Assembly: GCA_026315105.1 (NCBI GenBank)
Contig: CM048744.1
Location: 367,247,159-367,311,158 of the forward strand
DNA length: 64,000 nt
From: Locusta migratoria
Lineage: Eukaryota > Arthropoda > Insecta > Orthoptera > Acrididae
Direction of reading: 5' to 3'
This document shows positions 1 through 10,544 of the stretch, one piece after another. The notes under the pieces are model-generated. The model made no database searches, was not told the DNA's origin, and saw only the letters and a list, made by a program, of their open reading frames with translations. A program made the position numbers and the translations under genes. How positions within the stretch are numbered: position 1 is the stretch's first letter; every line of letters begins with the position of its first letter.

Positions 1-932
1 CATTCCAAAGCTTACTTGAAACATATAACTCTGGCCGTAAAACGAGCTATAGAATTCGCGTGAACTACTGACTACTTCCTGCAACAGAATCTTGTTGCCT
101 GGCCCAGAATTTAGAACTGACTCAAACTTTACTTTAGCAGCAGGAATACAAAGAAACGGTGGCCAGCATACGTCGTAGATCTCGAGAACTACACACAATC
201 ATTAATATACAAGCCACTCCTAACTAAATCATTTCATGAAGGTGGCTGAGAAAACATTTATGGCGCAACGGAATTAAAAATAGGATAATATGCATCTGAA
301 TTTGTTCTCAGCACTGGTGAAAAACAACATTAAATAAAAATGGATGGTATTCGTTAAATAATATTCATAATTAGGATAAAGTTTCAGTAATAATAAATTA
401 TTTATTCATTTCAAACATGAGCAAATGGGGGCACCGATTTTGTTAAACAATAAAAATGCATCCCCATTTAATATAACCTAAAGTAATCTGAACATCGTCG
501 GAGAGACGATTTACAATCAAAAAGCAATCAGGCACTCACACGCGCGAAGCAAATCGAAACTCACCCAACTCAGCGTGCTGATACGAAGCAGAAGCAGGCG
601 CCGCTATCGTAGGCGAAATTCAGCGAACCAGGATGTACCACATAACACAAGAAAAAATAAACTTCGTAGGTGGATCTGGTCTGTCTTTCTTACTTGAGAT
701 GGTACGCGATAACAGTGAGATTTAAATTCATTCAATCAAACCGTGAGCATGCAGAATTATTGAGACACATGGCACGTGTCTGCTACATTACATATTCACA
801 CCCCATTGAAGGCGGAGTGCTTAAAGATCGCATTCATTTCAACAAAAACTAGAGGAAGCACAGATTACGAAGCAAGAATACACAACAGGAAGGCACTGAT
901 GTGTGAGCAGTGGCGAGAACTCGAGTTACTAA

Positions 933-933
<1 letters not shown>
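1..933. other. Unassigned AT-rich sequence
   Basis: No coding region, RNA gene or TE terminus was recognised. Two short overlapping reading frames at 670-852 and 776-1003 have no domain signature and the second runs into a homopolymer, so they are treated as chance frames. Confidence 0.5.

Positions 934-985
<52 letters not shown>
934..985 (+). repeat. poly(A) tract of 52 nt
   Basis: An uninterrupted A run directly visible in the sequence. Such tracts often mark the 3' end of a retroposed copy, but no recognised retroposon body lies immediately upstream, so its origin is open. Confidence 0.9.
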
Positions 986-989
<4 letters not shown>

Positions 990-1013
990 TTTCCGAAAAA
1001 TAAAGAAAAATAG

Positions 1014-1229
1014 CTACGGCATGCAACCCTTAGAAATGCGTAGGATATCATAAGGAAGCTAAAGAAATGAAGTTAGACGCGATTGGGAAGGTTTTACACG
1101 GATGGACGAAGTCCAGTCTTCAAAAATCAGGAAAGTGGAATAAATTCAAAGTCGGAGCAAATCAACTAATAAATACGGCATGCAGCCCCTAGAAATACGT
1201 AGTATTTCATGAGCAAGCTAATAAAGGGG
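1014..1229 (+). repeat. Pair of diverged direct repeats, about 56 bp, 160 bp apart
   Basis: Units at 1014-1069 and 1174-1229 share the core tacggcatgca(a/g)cccc/tagaaat followed by cgtag and a similar AAG-rich tail. They look like two decayed copies of a tandem unit of about 160 bp. No coding potential was recognised. Confidence 0.6.
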
Positions 1230-1399
1230 GTCGTACAAGCCTAGAAGAGAATTTACTGGGGAGTCTGAATGCAAAGTATAAGTTTGGAAACGAAACAACA
1301 ATTTAAAAATAGACGGAGAGGAGATCGCGAGGTACTAATGGAAATCAGAAAGATACATGCATAATTTCTTGCCTGAAGGGCATAGGAACAGACGCGGGG

Positions 1400-1800
1400 G
1401 TAGTAAGTACCTGATTATCCTCATTTCCATTACGTTCTTTAGAAACAATATTTGTTCTGCACATGACTTTCCCTTATTAAATCCTGCCTGATACTCTTCT
1501 AGTTCTTTGTTAATTATTTTTCTGCTCTTTTTAAAGGTGCCTTGGACAAGATGTTGTAGGTCACTGGTAGGAGGGGGATTTCCCTACAGTTGTTAGGGTC
1601 CGTATTCTCCCCCCCCCTCTTTTTTGTAGTAGATAGCTGTGACTTTTTCAATTTCATTGAATATTTCTGTTAAACGTAGTATCATATTGTCACTAGAGTA
1701 TTTCCATAGTTCAGCAACTATATTTTCGGTGGACCACAGTCATGTAGTTCTTCAAGGTATTCCGCAATTCTGTGGGCTGTTATATGTAGTTTTCTGCATT
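1400..1800 (-). pseudogene. LINE reverse transcriptase N-terminal half, broken
   Basis: On the minus strand the translation contains VAELWKYSSDN (the DG(I/L)xAELxK region), then a stop-containing patch, then LLPVTYNILSKAPLKRAEK and EYQAGFNKGKSCAEQI. These correspond to the NYRGISLLPVxYKILSK and EYQAGFRxGRSxxEQI blocks of LINE RTs. The YxDD-bearing palm is missing. The frame changes between blocks (near 1600), and a run of G/C at about 1607-1616 may have caused the shift. Confidence 0.75.
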
Positions 1801-1954
1801 TATGGGTCAGTGAAAAATAAACATAGTGAAAAGTATTTATTTAAATAATTTCTGACAGTTTTCTAAAAGAATTTTTCTGTTTCAAATCTGAGTCTCTTGT
1901 CGCCAGTTGGTCTTTCATGTATTGTACTTTGATCTTTTTCAGTCATGATCATCA

Positions 1955-2038
1955 TCATCGTTGCCGTCTTGCCAAGGCGCTTTGGTGCGGAGCGCGCGGT
2001 TGCTCACCGTCGGAGGTTCGAGTCCTCCCTCGGGCTTC

Positions 2039-2090
<52 letters not shown>

Positions 2091-2125
2091 GTCCTTAGGT
2101 TAGTTTAAGTTAGTGCAAGTAGTAT
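1955..2125 (+). mobile_element. tRNA-derived SINE (family A, diverged) with internal TG expansion
   Basis: A pol III box B-like GGTTCGAGTCC lies at 2015-2025, followed by the typical ctccctcgggc head/body junction. A (TG)n tract at 2041-2089 follows, then tgttgtccttaggttagttt, which matches the body of other SINEs in this window. The 3' tail is lost. It interrupts the minus-strand LINE relic, so it is younger than that LINE. Endpoints are approximate because no clean TSD was found. Confidence 0.65.
2041..2089. repeat. (TG)n microsatellite
   Basis: About 49 bp of perfect TG repeat inside a SINE body, where the consensus has a short TG-rich segment. It probably arose by slippage. Confidence 0.95.
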
Positions 2126-2288
2126 GAAAAGGTGAATGGTATCTTCTGTTTTCTGCACTATGTCCTTATGAAGATGTTTCCATGTTTTGGTGTTCTCTTT
2201 TCCAAAAGTCTCCTGACATTATTTTCCTTAATTTTTTGTGTCGACCTTTTTAGGTTGATATTGGCTCTTTCTTCTATATATTGGCCTA

Positions 2289-2950
2289 ATTTTGAATTTC
2301 ATGATAGATAGTGGTCTCAAACTAAATCTGCACTCTTTGCAAATTTTACATTATCTCTCATGTACACTGTCTGCTTAGAGCAACGTGGGCAAGTTGTTTC
2401 CGCCATAGACTGGATTCGGGGATATCTAGGGATTTTAAATGTGTATTTTAGAACAATGTCATTCTCTTCGCATAGGCTAAGGAGTCTTTCTCCATTTGCA
2501 TTAGTTCTTTTATTTGCTGGAAATTTCCCTACTATGGTTTGGTGATGCCATTCTTTACCAAGTTGATCATTAAAATCTCCAAGCAATATCATTGTGTTTT
2601 TGGATGTAATCTGATATAAGGTGTTTGTCAGTTCCTGGCAATAAATTTCTTTTTGTTCTGTGTTTCACTTTTCTCACTTTTTGGCGCATGTGAATTTACA
2701 ATAGTATATAGTTTTTTTCTGATTTAAAGGGTAATGTTGAAAGTCAAAGTCTTTAACTGATGGATTTAAATTCTGTTAGTGAGTTTAATAGAAACTGGTT
2801 TGCAATTAATCCTTTTCCATATTGGGACACATTCTTCATAACTATTTTTTCCTGGATACTTCTTAATCGAATGAATGTTCATCAGTTTACGTCAGTACGA
2901 CTTTTTTTCTTGAAGTGCTGTTACCATTATATTTTTCTGTTTTATGAAAT
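2289..2950 (-). pseudogene. LINE apurinic-like endonuclease domain, broken
   Basis: The longest intact piece (2317-2592) contains ILLGDFNDQLGKEW, the GDFNAQ-type core of the endonuclease/exonuclease/phosphatase fold used by LINEs to nick target DNA. Upstream, in a shifted frame, TIVNSHAP matches the usual (N)xHAP strand. Downstream, SADLVxDHYLS corresponds to the terminal SDH catalytic triad motif, with a stop replacing the S of SDH. At least two frameshifts (near 2625 and 2740) and stops break the frame. This domain normally precedes the RT in the same ORF, which fits the RT relic downstream on the same strand. Confidence 0.75.
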
Positions 2951-3429
2951 TTATTAATGGTTTAATTTTTCCTCTTTTAAGAATTTAGTTTACATTCAAG
3001 GTAGCCAAGCACTATGTTTTGTGCTTAATTTATTTATTACTTGCTTAAGGCAGGTTTCAAGATGCTTCAATTCATCCTTCGGACATTGCTGTAGGCACCC
3101 AGAATCCAAATGCCTACTTTTAATTTCCTTGGAAATTGGAGATTGTTTACTCCCTGAAGTAAAATCTTTTGCAAGGTGCGTATCCGCGACCGTTTGTTGG
3201 GTTAGGGAAACACGGCCCCGAATGATTTTGCTCCAGGTTGTTAGCTCCGAGGAACCAGTTGCAGCCCCATCACTGGTGGACAGACGCTGGCCACTTAGCC
3301 ACTTGTTTCAAGACCGAAGAAATGTGATTTTCCTTCTGTTTCTATTCCGCTAGTTCCGCTGTACTGAGAACTAATCTTTCTGCCTTCACTACCGTTCATG
3401 TCTTCACTGCTGTTCTAGCAAGGAGCCCT

Positions 3430-4341
3430 TACAAGGTATTGTCACCCAGCCCAAGTGAACCTTGGTTCTTTTTTACGATGTTTTGTACTCCTCGCCCCCA
3501 CCCCACCCCCGTCTTGCACACCCTCTTGTGTTGTGACGCCCGCTTGGGAAAAATACACACATACAAGATTATTTATCAGATACAGCTAAAACTGTCTAAT
3601 GAATGCTCAAACAATCAAGCGGAACAATTCGCCATTGTCAATGCTCTTGAGTTAATAACTAATCTCTCGAATACTGATAGAACTGCAGTAATTCACACCG
3701 ACAGCAGGATTACTTTGGACTCTTTACGAAATCCAAAGAACCACAACTTATTGATTGAGGAAATAAGATGTAAAATCAGAAGGTTGCAGACTCACAACTG
3801 GCTGGTGCATTTGTAATGGGTTAAGGACACATCGAGGGATATGGGGAAATGAACTAGCTGACAATATCGCTAAAAGAGCAGCTCGATCACTACAATCGGT
3901 ACGCTGAAACAAAATACAGACAAGTGCCGCAAAGGAGAAACTTCGAGAAGAGTATAGGAACAAATGGGACATTGAGTGGCAAAGAACAAAAAAACGGGGG
4001 AAGCACTAAAACGTGTTTTCCTATGATCCGACAACGCTTAATGATTAAACTGCCAATGTCTTCGAATTTCACAACAATGTTAACAGGTCATGGGAAACTG
4101 AAATCCTATAATCAGCGTTTCAGAATAATTGAGGACGGAACGTGCACATGTAACAGAGCTGTCCAAACCATTGACCACGTGCTTTTCTACTGCTGCAACG
4201 TACTGAAAGAGAGGGATCATCTCAGGAAAAAAAATAGCCGATAAAGGTGGACGATGGCCCGTCAGTAAATTTGATTTGGTACATAAATTCACTGTAGGCT
4301 TTTACAATTTCTGCAATTCAATAAGATTTACTGATGTATAA
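3430..4341 (+). pseudogene. LINE ORF2 C-terminus: RNase H plus terminal Cys/His region (R1/I/Loa-like)
   Basis: RNase H motifs appear in order. NNQAEQFA carries the catalytic Glu. VIHTDSRI carries an Asp. After a frameshift near 3815, HRGIWGNELADNIAKRAA carries the last Asp. Downstream, after another shift, comes LTGHGKLKSYNQRF followed by CTCNRAVQTIDHVLFYC. This Cys-Cys-His-Cys tail is characteristic of R1/I/Loa-type ORF2 proteins. A further shifted block, WPVSKFDLVHKF, ends at a natural-looking stop at 4341. The first RNase H Asp and the whole RT and endonuclease are absent. At least three frameshifts make it a pseudogene. Confidence 0.75.
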
Positions 4342-4789
4342 AATCGTTTTGTATCTTTATGTAAAGTGACAAATGATGAGTAGTCAAAACGCTTTCTTTT
4401 GTAAATCCTGCCAACTTATGTCCTGTATTTGTGTCTGTAAAAATACCTGATGCAACCGCCTGAATTTAACCATGAAACATGTAATGTTACTATGTAATTG
4501 GGCATGTATATTAATGTACATTAGTCTCGCTGAAACTGAGAAATGGCTTTACCTGTTTGAATACTTTTTTCTTTTGTTCTCTTCATTACAAGAGTGGCTC
4601 AGAAAAAAAGGGAAAACACAGACAGCTGAAAGTCCAAAAAAATGTACATTTGTGTCTTCGTATGGGCATGATCACTTTGTATTAGTTTTGTATTTTAAGC
4701 ACTTTCTTACCACTCATACAACTACCACAAAATTTTGCAAACTTCATCTTCAAATCAAAAGGAATGATACTGTCATCATAATAATTCGT
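4342..4789. other. Unassigned sequence after a LINE 3' end
   Basis: This may include the 3' UTR of the upstream LINE. The frame at 4472-4876 has no recognisable domain and is not called as a gene. Confidence 0.4.
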
Positions 4790-5215
4790 ATGGGGAATGA
4801 CGGAAGGTACTTTACAACAGATCACGACACCATTCTACACTTTTATTCCCATCACGGAGAAATTTTTCACACTTAACCTTCGAAACGAGAGAAACATTAC
4901 TGTCTACTTAAGTTTTCAAACGGTTTATGGCGGAGGGTACTTTAAACCAGACGTCGACATCGTTTTAGCGATCAGCATAAGATTTTCTTACACAGGGGAG
5001 GCAGGAGATTAACAGAAGGGACGCGAGAAGATTGGCAAATAGTGGGGAACGAAGTGACAGTGGCAAGGGGGTGGATGGGTGTATTGGATACAGGAGGGGA
5101 GTAAGAAGAAGTAGAGAGGTAGTTACAGAGAGACAGGGAGAAGGGAAGAGTACATGGACGAATATTGGTATAAATAAATACCCAAGCAACGCCGGATTTG
5201 CAGCCAATAAAAAAG
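4790..5215 (+). repeat. Decayed Helitron-like 3' region with about 125-bp repeats
   Basis: Two diverged units share a cggaAggtacttta / cggaGggtacttta core (near 4800 and 4933). A purine-rich segment and aataaatacccaagcaacgccgg follow, resembling the hairpin just inside Helitron 3' ends elsewhere in this window. The terminal CTAG has decayed to ccaa. Similar blocks occur at 14180-16725 and 36490-36950. Confidence 0.45.
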
Positions 5216-5417
5216 AGTAAGAGGGCAAACAGGAAGGGAAGGACTAAGCATAAATATGGAGGAAGTGATGGGCGCAGATTGTGTAGGATGTACATCAAAT
5301 TCAAATGCATGTTTAGCAAAACGTTGCTAAATTAGCTAATTTCTGAATAAATACGTTAAAAAGTAAGTTTGGTTTCTTTTGGATGTCACCTGATGTTATG
5401 TAATGAATTGTATATAT

Positions 5418-5862
5418 TGTTGTTGTGCTCTTCAGTCCGGAGACCGGTTTGATGCAGCTCACTACTCTATCCCGAAGAAGCTTCTCTTATGTTCTCACAG
5501 GAACGGCAAACCACATCCATTTGAATCTGCTTACTGTATTCGTCTCTTGGTGTCCCTTTGCGATTTTTCCTCCACACACTTCCCTTCAATCCTAAATTCA
5601 CGATTCCTTGATGCCTATGAATGTGTCCTACCAATCGATCCCTTCTTTTAGTCTAAGTATGCCAGAAATTCCTTTTTTCGCCAATTCTATTCAGTACCTA
5701 AGCGATCTTTCTTTCCATCGAATCTTCAGCATTCTTCTGTAAGCTCTATCGTCTTCCTATTCTGAACTATGTATTGTCCACGTTTCACACCCTTACTAGG
5801 CAACACTCAACACAAATGTCTTCAGAACGTAATTCCTTACACTTAAATTTATTTAGATTGCC
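5418..5862 (-). mobile_element. LINE 3' end, highly mutated copy of the family also at 11038 and 29932
   Basis: The plus-strand start gttgttgtgctcttcagtcc is the reverse complement of the family 3' terminus (..tcaaaccagtctccggactgaagac..). The rest aligns by eye along its whole length with the better-kept copies at 11038-11775 and 29932-30588. The coding content is the C-terminal part of an endonuclease-RT ORF, but no open frame of useful length survives. Confidence 0.75.
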
Positions 5863-6078
5863 CGTCACGGTTATTTCAGAACCAATGGCGGTTAATTACA
5901 ATATTATTCAAGAAAATTGCAACCAGTCACTTCGACTTGAAATGATACTGTTTTATTCGATTAACCGATTTCCAAACTTTTCAGGTTCATCCTCAGATGG
6001 GGCATGTGTCACAGGATTATTTTAAGCGTGATGTTGGGTGCTGGCTTGGGACTGTATGGACGGCTTTTTATATTTATA
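5863..6078. other. Unassigned spacer between LINE and Helitron
   Basis: Short AT-rich stretch. It carries a cttttcaggttcatcctcagatgggg segment, a motif type often seen at ends of Penelope or foldback repeats, but no element could be delimited. Confidence 0.35.
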
Positions 6079-7097
6079 CTAGCTGAAAACCCCGGCTTTG
6101 CCCGGGTATTTATTTATTTATTCCTGCCTTGAGTTAGTACTTCTCCTATCCCTTCTCTCTCTGACAATCTCCTTTTTTCTAAAAACATGTTATATTTATT
6201 GGAGAATATATAAGAAATAAATCTTGCATAATGTACAAAATTATAAGTGCAGTATCCAGACAAAGAAAGATAGTAATCAAAATACAAATGACACATAAAA
6301 TGCGTTCGATCTCAATTGTATAATTTTTCAGGTATATATTCATTTGTATGAGTGCTATAGGTCTGTAAAATCTGTTGCGAATAAATTTAATAGTAAAGAA
6401 ACAATAGATTAAAACTTGGTGCGTGATAGGGCGGTTTTCCATAAACGTTAGCCTACTGTTTATGTGCTCATATTTCATGAACTACGTGTCGTACTGTGAT
6501 ACAATTTCGAAGGTTCATTCAGCTGTATGTGTGTATACTCTCTGTAAAGCTTCCTGCAGCTACAATTTGTAGCGTAGGGACTGTAAATTGTAACTTCGTA
6601 CCGAATACCGTAGTTTTAGTCCATGGACAGCGGAAAAGTAGTATAGGAGAAACTTTTTTCCTTTCATTATTTTGATGTGGTTATCAGCGAGAAAAAAGGT
6701 TAATAAAGGTTTGAAATTATGTTTAAAGTTTGTTGCAAATACTATCATTCTCATATAGTATATTTATAAAGTTTGATCGCATTATCTGGCAGTTTCTTGC
6801 AACTCCTATTGTTTAGACGTTATATTTCCCGATCTATGTGTCGTATGTGGTTCCAACTCCTACAGCAATTGGTATCTCAAATTTGGTTGAAATCGATCAA
6901 GTGGTTTAAAAGAAAATGAGCAGCATTGTCGCTTAATGCAATAGTTTCCCGCGCATCTACTTGTTTATGACATCATATCTCGTGAACTATGTGTTGTACG
7001 TGATTCGTATACTTACAGCGACCGTCCTCATGGATTGATGTTTACCTATCCAAAATCTGAAAAAGTTTGGTACAAAACTGTAGATTTGTATTCAATA

Positions 7098-7149
<52 letters not shown>

Positions 7150-7163
7150 TACGGACACTCTGC
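6079..7163 (-). mobile_element. Helitron copy A (5'-truncated), 3' end CTAG
   Basis: Read on the minus strand, it ends with a GC hairpin (CCCGGGCAAAGCCGGGG), then TTTTCAG and CTAG followed by T. This is the classic Helitron 3' signature (hairpin, CTRR, target T). The body aligns with copies B-E. The 5' side stops at the conserved cggacactctgc block, so about 17 bases of the 5' terminus (TCTAATATATAAAG...) are missing. A long AC microsatellite lies near the 5' end. It is non-coding itself but lies directly downstream of a helicase fragment on the same strand. Confidence 0.8.
7100..7146. repeat. (AC)n microsatellite
   Basis: About 47 bp of AC repeat within Helitron copy A. Copies B, C and D have only a short acacgtacaaacat segment here, so this is a local expansion. 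Confidence 0.95.
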
Positions 7164-7385
7164 CAGGCTGCAAGTGGAAACTGCAGTAGGTGTTGATGGA
7201 AAGCACATATTATAAAAATCAGGTTCCTGGCTTCCGATTCTGACTTTCCGGATATACACCAATTTCATACCAACTGTTTATTGCTACCAGTTATTCTTCG
7301 ATTTCTTTTTAAATTATAAAGTAAATAATTTTATCGTTTCAGTATACCTGAAAGTGTATAGTCAGAAAAGGAATAATTAACACTT

Positions 7386-8213
7386 TTATCTGAAAGCTTG
7401 ATGATACACAATATTCTTCGTTTGGCCGTCTGGAGTGTAAACAAACAAATTATCTGCCGACTCTGGAGCAAACCACGTACAACTGGCCGCGTGAGAAACA
7501 TGGCGTGTCCAAATTAATACCTGCCACACAAAGTGATTGGCCCTGTGCCTTGTTGATAGCCATAGCAAATGCAAGGCGATTGGGAAACTGCAATCGCTTG
7601 AAATCGAAGGGCATGATTGAATCACTGGGTATCAACGGAATGCGAGGACGAACACATCTTCACCTGCGGCAGTACCGGTGATGATGGTGGCTTCTATTAC
7701 GTTCGGCAAAAGAATCTTAACGACCAGCCTTGTTCAGGTTCACAGCGTAGGAGGGTCGATGTTGCGTAGTAATATGACTTTTTTTTAAAAATAAGCTTGT
7801 GCGGTGGTAATCCTGGAGGCTTAAGAGCATTTAAAAATTCTGTCGGATAATGCACAGCTTGCTGTGTATCCATTATTAAATCAATGGGCGCAAAGGTAAC
7901 GGAGTTGCCGGGAAGCATTTCTTGGATAAGGATATTAATGTGTTTAACACTCTGGTTTCGTGGAGCTAATACGGCCCTTTCGCATAGCCATCGATGAGAG
8001 CTGTAATTTTTGCGTATATTCGGAAAAACATTATCTATTAGATCGTCGAGTGAGTTTACTATATTGCAAAAAGTTGAGGGAAATGAAATTAGACCCGTAT
8101 AGGAGTCTTCAGGAAATTCTCCATTGACAAGTGACAACAACTGCTGATCAAACTGATTCGCATTCGTTTCTTGTTGTATCTCTATGGAAGTAAACTGCTT
8201 TCGCTTCCAGCCG
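7386..8213 (-). pseudogene. Helitron Pif1-like helicase, C-terminal half, frameshifted
   Basis: The minus-strand translation gives, in order, SLVNGEFPED, LIDNVFPNIR, WLCERAVLAPRN, YPTEFLNALKPPGLPPHKL, then after frameshifts PFDFKRLQF, LAFAMAINKAQGQSL and CSRVG, ending ..DGQTKNIVYHQAFR at a stop (7386). These are the late helicase motifs of the RepHel protein that drives rolling-circle transposition. Motif I (Walker A) and the whole Rep domain are absent, so the copy is about a quarter of a full protein. There are shifts near 7690 and 7500. The helicase lies between Helitron copies B and A in the same orientation. Confidence 0.85.
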
Positions 8214-8227
8214 GATGGAGCAATTTT

Positions 8228-8945
8228 CCATGAACTTTACTATTTACGTACTCGTATCTCATGAACTACGTTTCGAAATGTGATACAATTTAGAAGTTAC
8301 ATTGAACTATATATGTGTATACTGTCTGTAAAATTTCCTGTCGCTACAATTTGTAGTGTTCAAATTATAAATTGTAACGTCATACCGAGAGCCGTAGTTT
8401 TACTCCATAAACAGCGGAAAGTAGTAAGCGAGAAACTTTTTTCCTTTCATCATTTTACTATGGTTGCCAGCGAGAAAAAGTTTAATAAAGGTTTAAAATT
8501 ATGTTTAAAGTTTGTTGCAAGTTGCTAAGTACTGTCATTCTCATACAGTGTATTTCGAAAGTCTCGCCGAATTATATGGCATTTTTTGCGATTTCTATTG
8601 GTTATGACGTAATATCTTTTGAACCATGTGTCGTATATGATTCTTAACCATGCAGCAACTGTTACCTCGCGGTAAGGAATGTGTGTACCAAATTTGGTTG
8701 AAATCGGTCCAATGGTTTAGGAGAAAATGAGCAGCATTGTCGCAAAATGCAGCAGTTTTTCGCGCATCTCATTGTTTATGATGTTATATCTCGTGAACTA
8801 TGTATCGTATGTGATTCTTACACTTACGGCGACCGTCCTCATGGAGTGAAGCTTACGTGTACAAAATTGCATAAAGATTGGAACAAAACTGGAGATTTGT
8901 ATGCAACACGTACAAATATACGGACACTCTGCTTTGTATATTAGA
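8228..8945 (-). mobile_element. Helitron copy B (3'-truncated)
   Basis: Its 5' terminus on the minus strand is TCTAATATACAAAGCAG at 8945. The body matches copies A, C and D but stops near 8228, lacking about 180 bp of the 3' region including the hairpin and CTAG, and passes directly into the helicase fragment. Its 5' TC abuts the 3' CTAG of copy C with no spacer. Confidence 0.8.
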
Positions 8946-9813
8946 CTAGCTGAAAACTCGGAGTTGCCCGGGTCTTTGTGTATTCCTGCCACTTTTAGAG
9001 TATATATTCATTTGTATAAGAGGTGTATGTCTGTAAAATGTCTTAGGAATGCAATTAGTAGTAAAGACGTAATAGATTATAACTTGGTGCATGATGGGAC
9101 GGATTTCCATGAACGTTACTGTTTATGTGTTCATATCTCATAAAGTACATGTCGAACTGCGATACAATTTAGAAGGTACATTCAACTATATGTGTGTATA
9201 TTGTCTGTAAAATTTCCTGCGGCTAAAATTTGTAGTGTACAAATTATAAATTGTAATGTCCTACCGAATGCCATAGTTTTACTCCATAAACAGCGGATAA
9301 GTAGTAAGCGAGAAACTTTTTTACTTTCATGAGTTTACTATGGTTGTCAGCGGGAAAAAGTTTAATAAAGGTTTGAAATCATATTTAAAGTTTGCTGAAA
9401 GTCGCTAATTACTCTCACTCTTTATAAAGTCTCCCCGTGTTATGTGGCAGTTCCTTGCAACTCCTATTGTTTATGACTTATATCTTCTGAACCATGTGTC
9501 GTACGTGATTCTTAACCCTGCAACAATTGTTATCTCACGTAATGAATGTGTGCACCAAAGTTGCTTTAAATCGGCCCAGTGGTTTAGGAAAAAATGAGCA
9601 GCATTGTCGCAAAATGCAGCAGTTTTTCGCGCATCTCATTGTTTATGACGTTATATCTCTTGAACTATATATCGTATGTGATTCTTACACTTACGCCGAC
9701 CGTCCCCATGGATTGAAGCTTACGTGTACGAAATTTCATAAAGATTGGAAGAAAACTGTAGATTTTTTATGCAACACGTACAAACATACGGACACTCTGC
9801 TTTATATATTAGA
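8946..9813 (-). mobile_element. Helitron copy C, full length, 868 bp
   Basis: Both termini are present on the minus strand: A|TCTAATATATAAAGCAG at the 5' end, and a hairpin (CCCGGGCAACTCCGAG) followed by TTTTCAGCTAG at the 3' end. There is no coding capacity and there are no TIRs or TSD, as expected for Helitrons. The next base after CTAG is the T of copy B's TC start. Confidence 0.85.
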
Positions 9814-10139
9814 TATATTTCCATTTCACGGGTCTCCTTGTGATTAGGTAATACTACCACATCACTCAATTTTTCGCTGTTGGGATCTTAAATACACCTT
9901 CATCATCACTGCACCACCGTCCAACATGTGCTTTTACAAGTGATGTTATTTAAATGTAATGTAATGTAAATATTATTCCGTTCAATTGCCCTTCCAGTTT
10001 CTCTACTGTTTCTCTACAGATTTGCAAAGTCATCAGCCAAACGCAATGTCTTTATTTCTTCAGCCTGAATTTTACCTTTCTTTTCTATATATCTTGGCAG
10101 TTGTCAAGCTGTGAGCAGGTGTTATAATTCTGGCGTGAT
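9814..10139. other. Unassigned spacer
   Basis: No feature recognised between the Helitron array and the GC-rich island. Confidence 0.4.
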
Positions 10140-10512
10140 TCGGCAGAGATAGCTCTGGCAGCTGTCCGGCAGCGCGTGCGCAGTTCCGCCTCCCTCGCCG
10201 CCGACATTAGGAGACGTGGGGGCGGCTTGCGCGCTGTTGTGGAGTGAAGCAGCACTCCCCAGGGGCGGGGGCGGAGAAGGCGGGGGCGGAGTGCAGCGCA
10301 GGCGCGTAATTTCCTGAGTTACCGGGGAGAGGGAGGGGGAGGGGGAGACGAGGGAGATGATTCATGCCCCTGGGCGCCGCGCCGCGAAAACAGCCAGGAC
10401 CTCCTTTTAGCGAGTAATAACTGGATCAGGAAGCGGGGGCCGGTACAGTCCGCTCACCTTGCCTAAGCGCCCTTTATACCGCGCATATTCCTGTGCGACG
10501 TTTAGGGGTTCC
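10140..10512. promoter_or_regulatory. GC- and CpG-rich island with GC-box-like motifs
   Basis: This sharply GC-rich segment in AT-rich surroundings is rich in CpG. It has repeated GGGGCGGGG and GGGGGCGGAG strings near 10263-10290, which resemble Sp1/KLF GC boxes. A ccctttatacc (TATA-like) string lies near 10470-10480. No ORF or TE match was recognised. It could be a promoter or first-exon region of an unannotated gene, or the promoter of a TE. The regulatory label is an inference from composition and motifs only. Confidence 0.35.
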
Positions 10513-10544
10513 AGGTGGCCGCTTGCAATTAACCTGAAGGTGAA

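Larger units (their letters stand above)
1395..3255 (-). mobile_element. Degenerate APE-type non-LTR retrotransposon (LINE), RTE-like
   Basis: Read on the minus strand, the region gives a broken LINE polyprotein in the expected order. First comes an open N-terminal stretch (about 3240-3030), then an apurinic-like endonuclease (about 2950-2290), then the first half of a reverse transcriptase (about 1745-1400). Several stops and frameshifts interrupt it, and a SINE with an expanded TG repeat sits inside (about 1955-2125). The 3' half of the RT and the C-terminus are absent. The assignment rests on motif order and recognised endonuclease and RT motifs, and the clade name is approximate. The element is dead. 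Confidence 0.75.
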
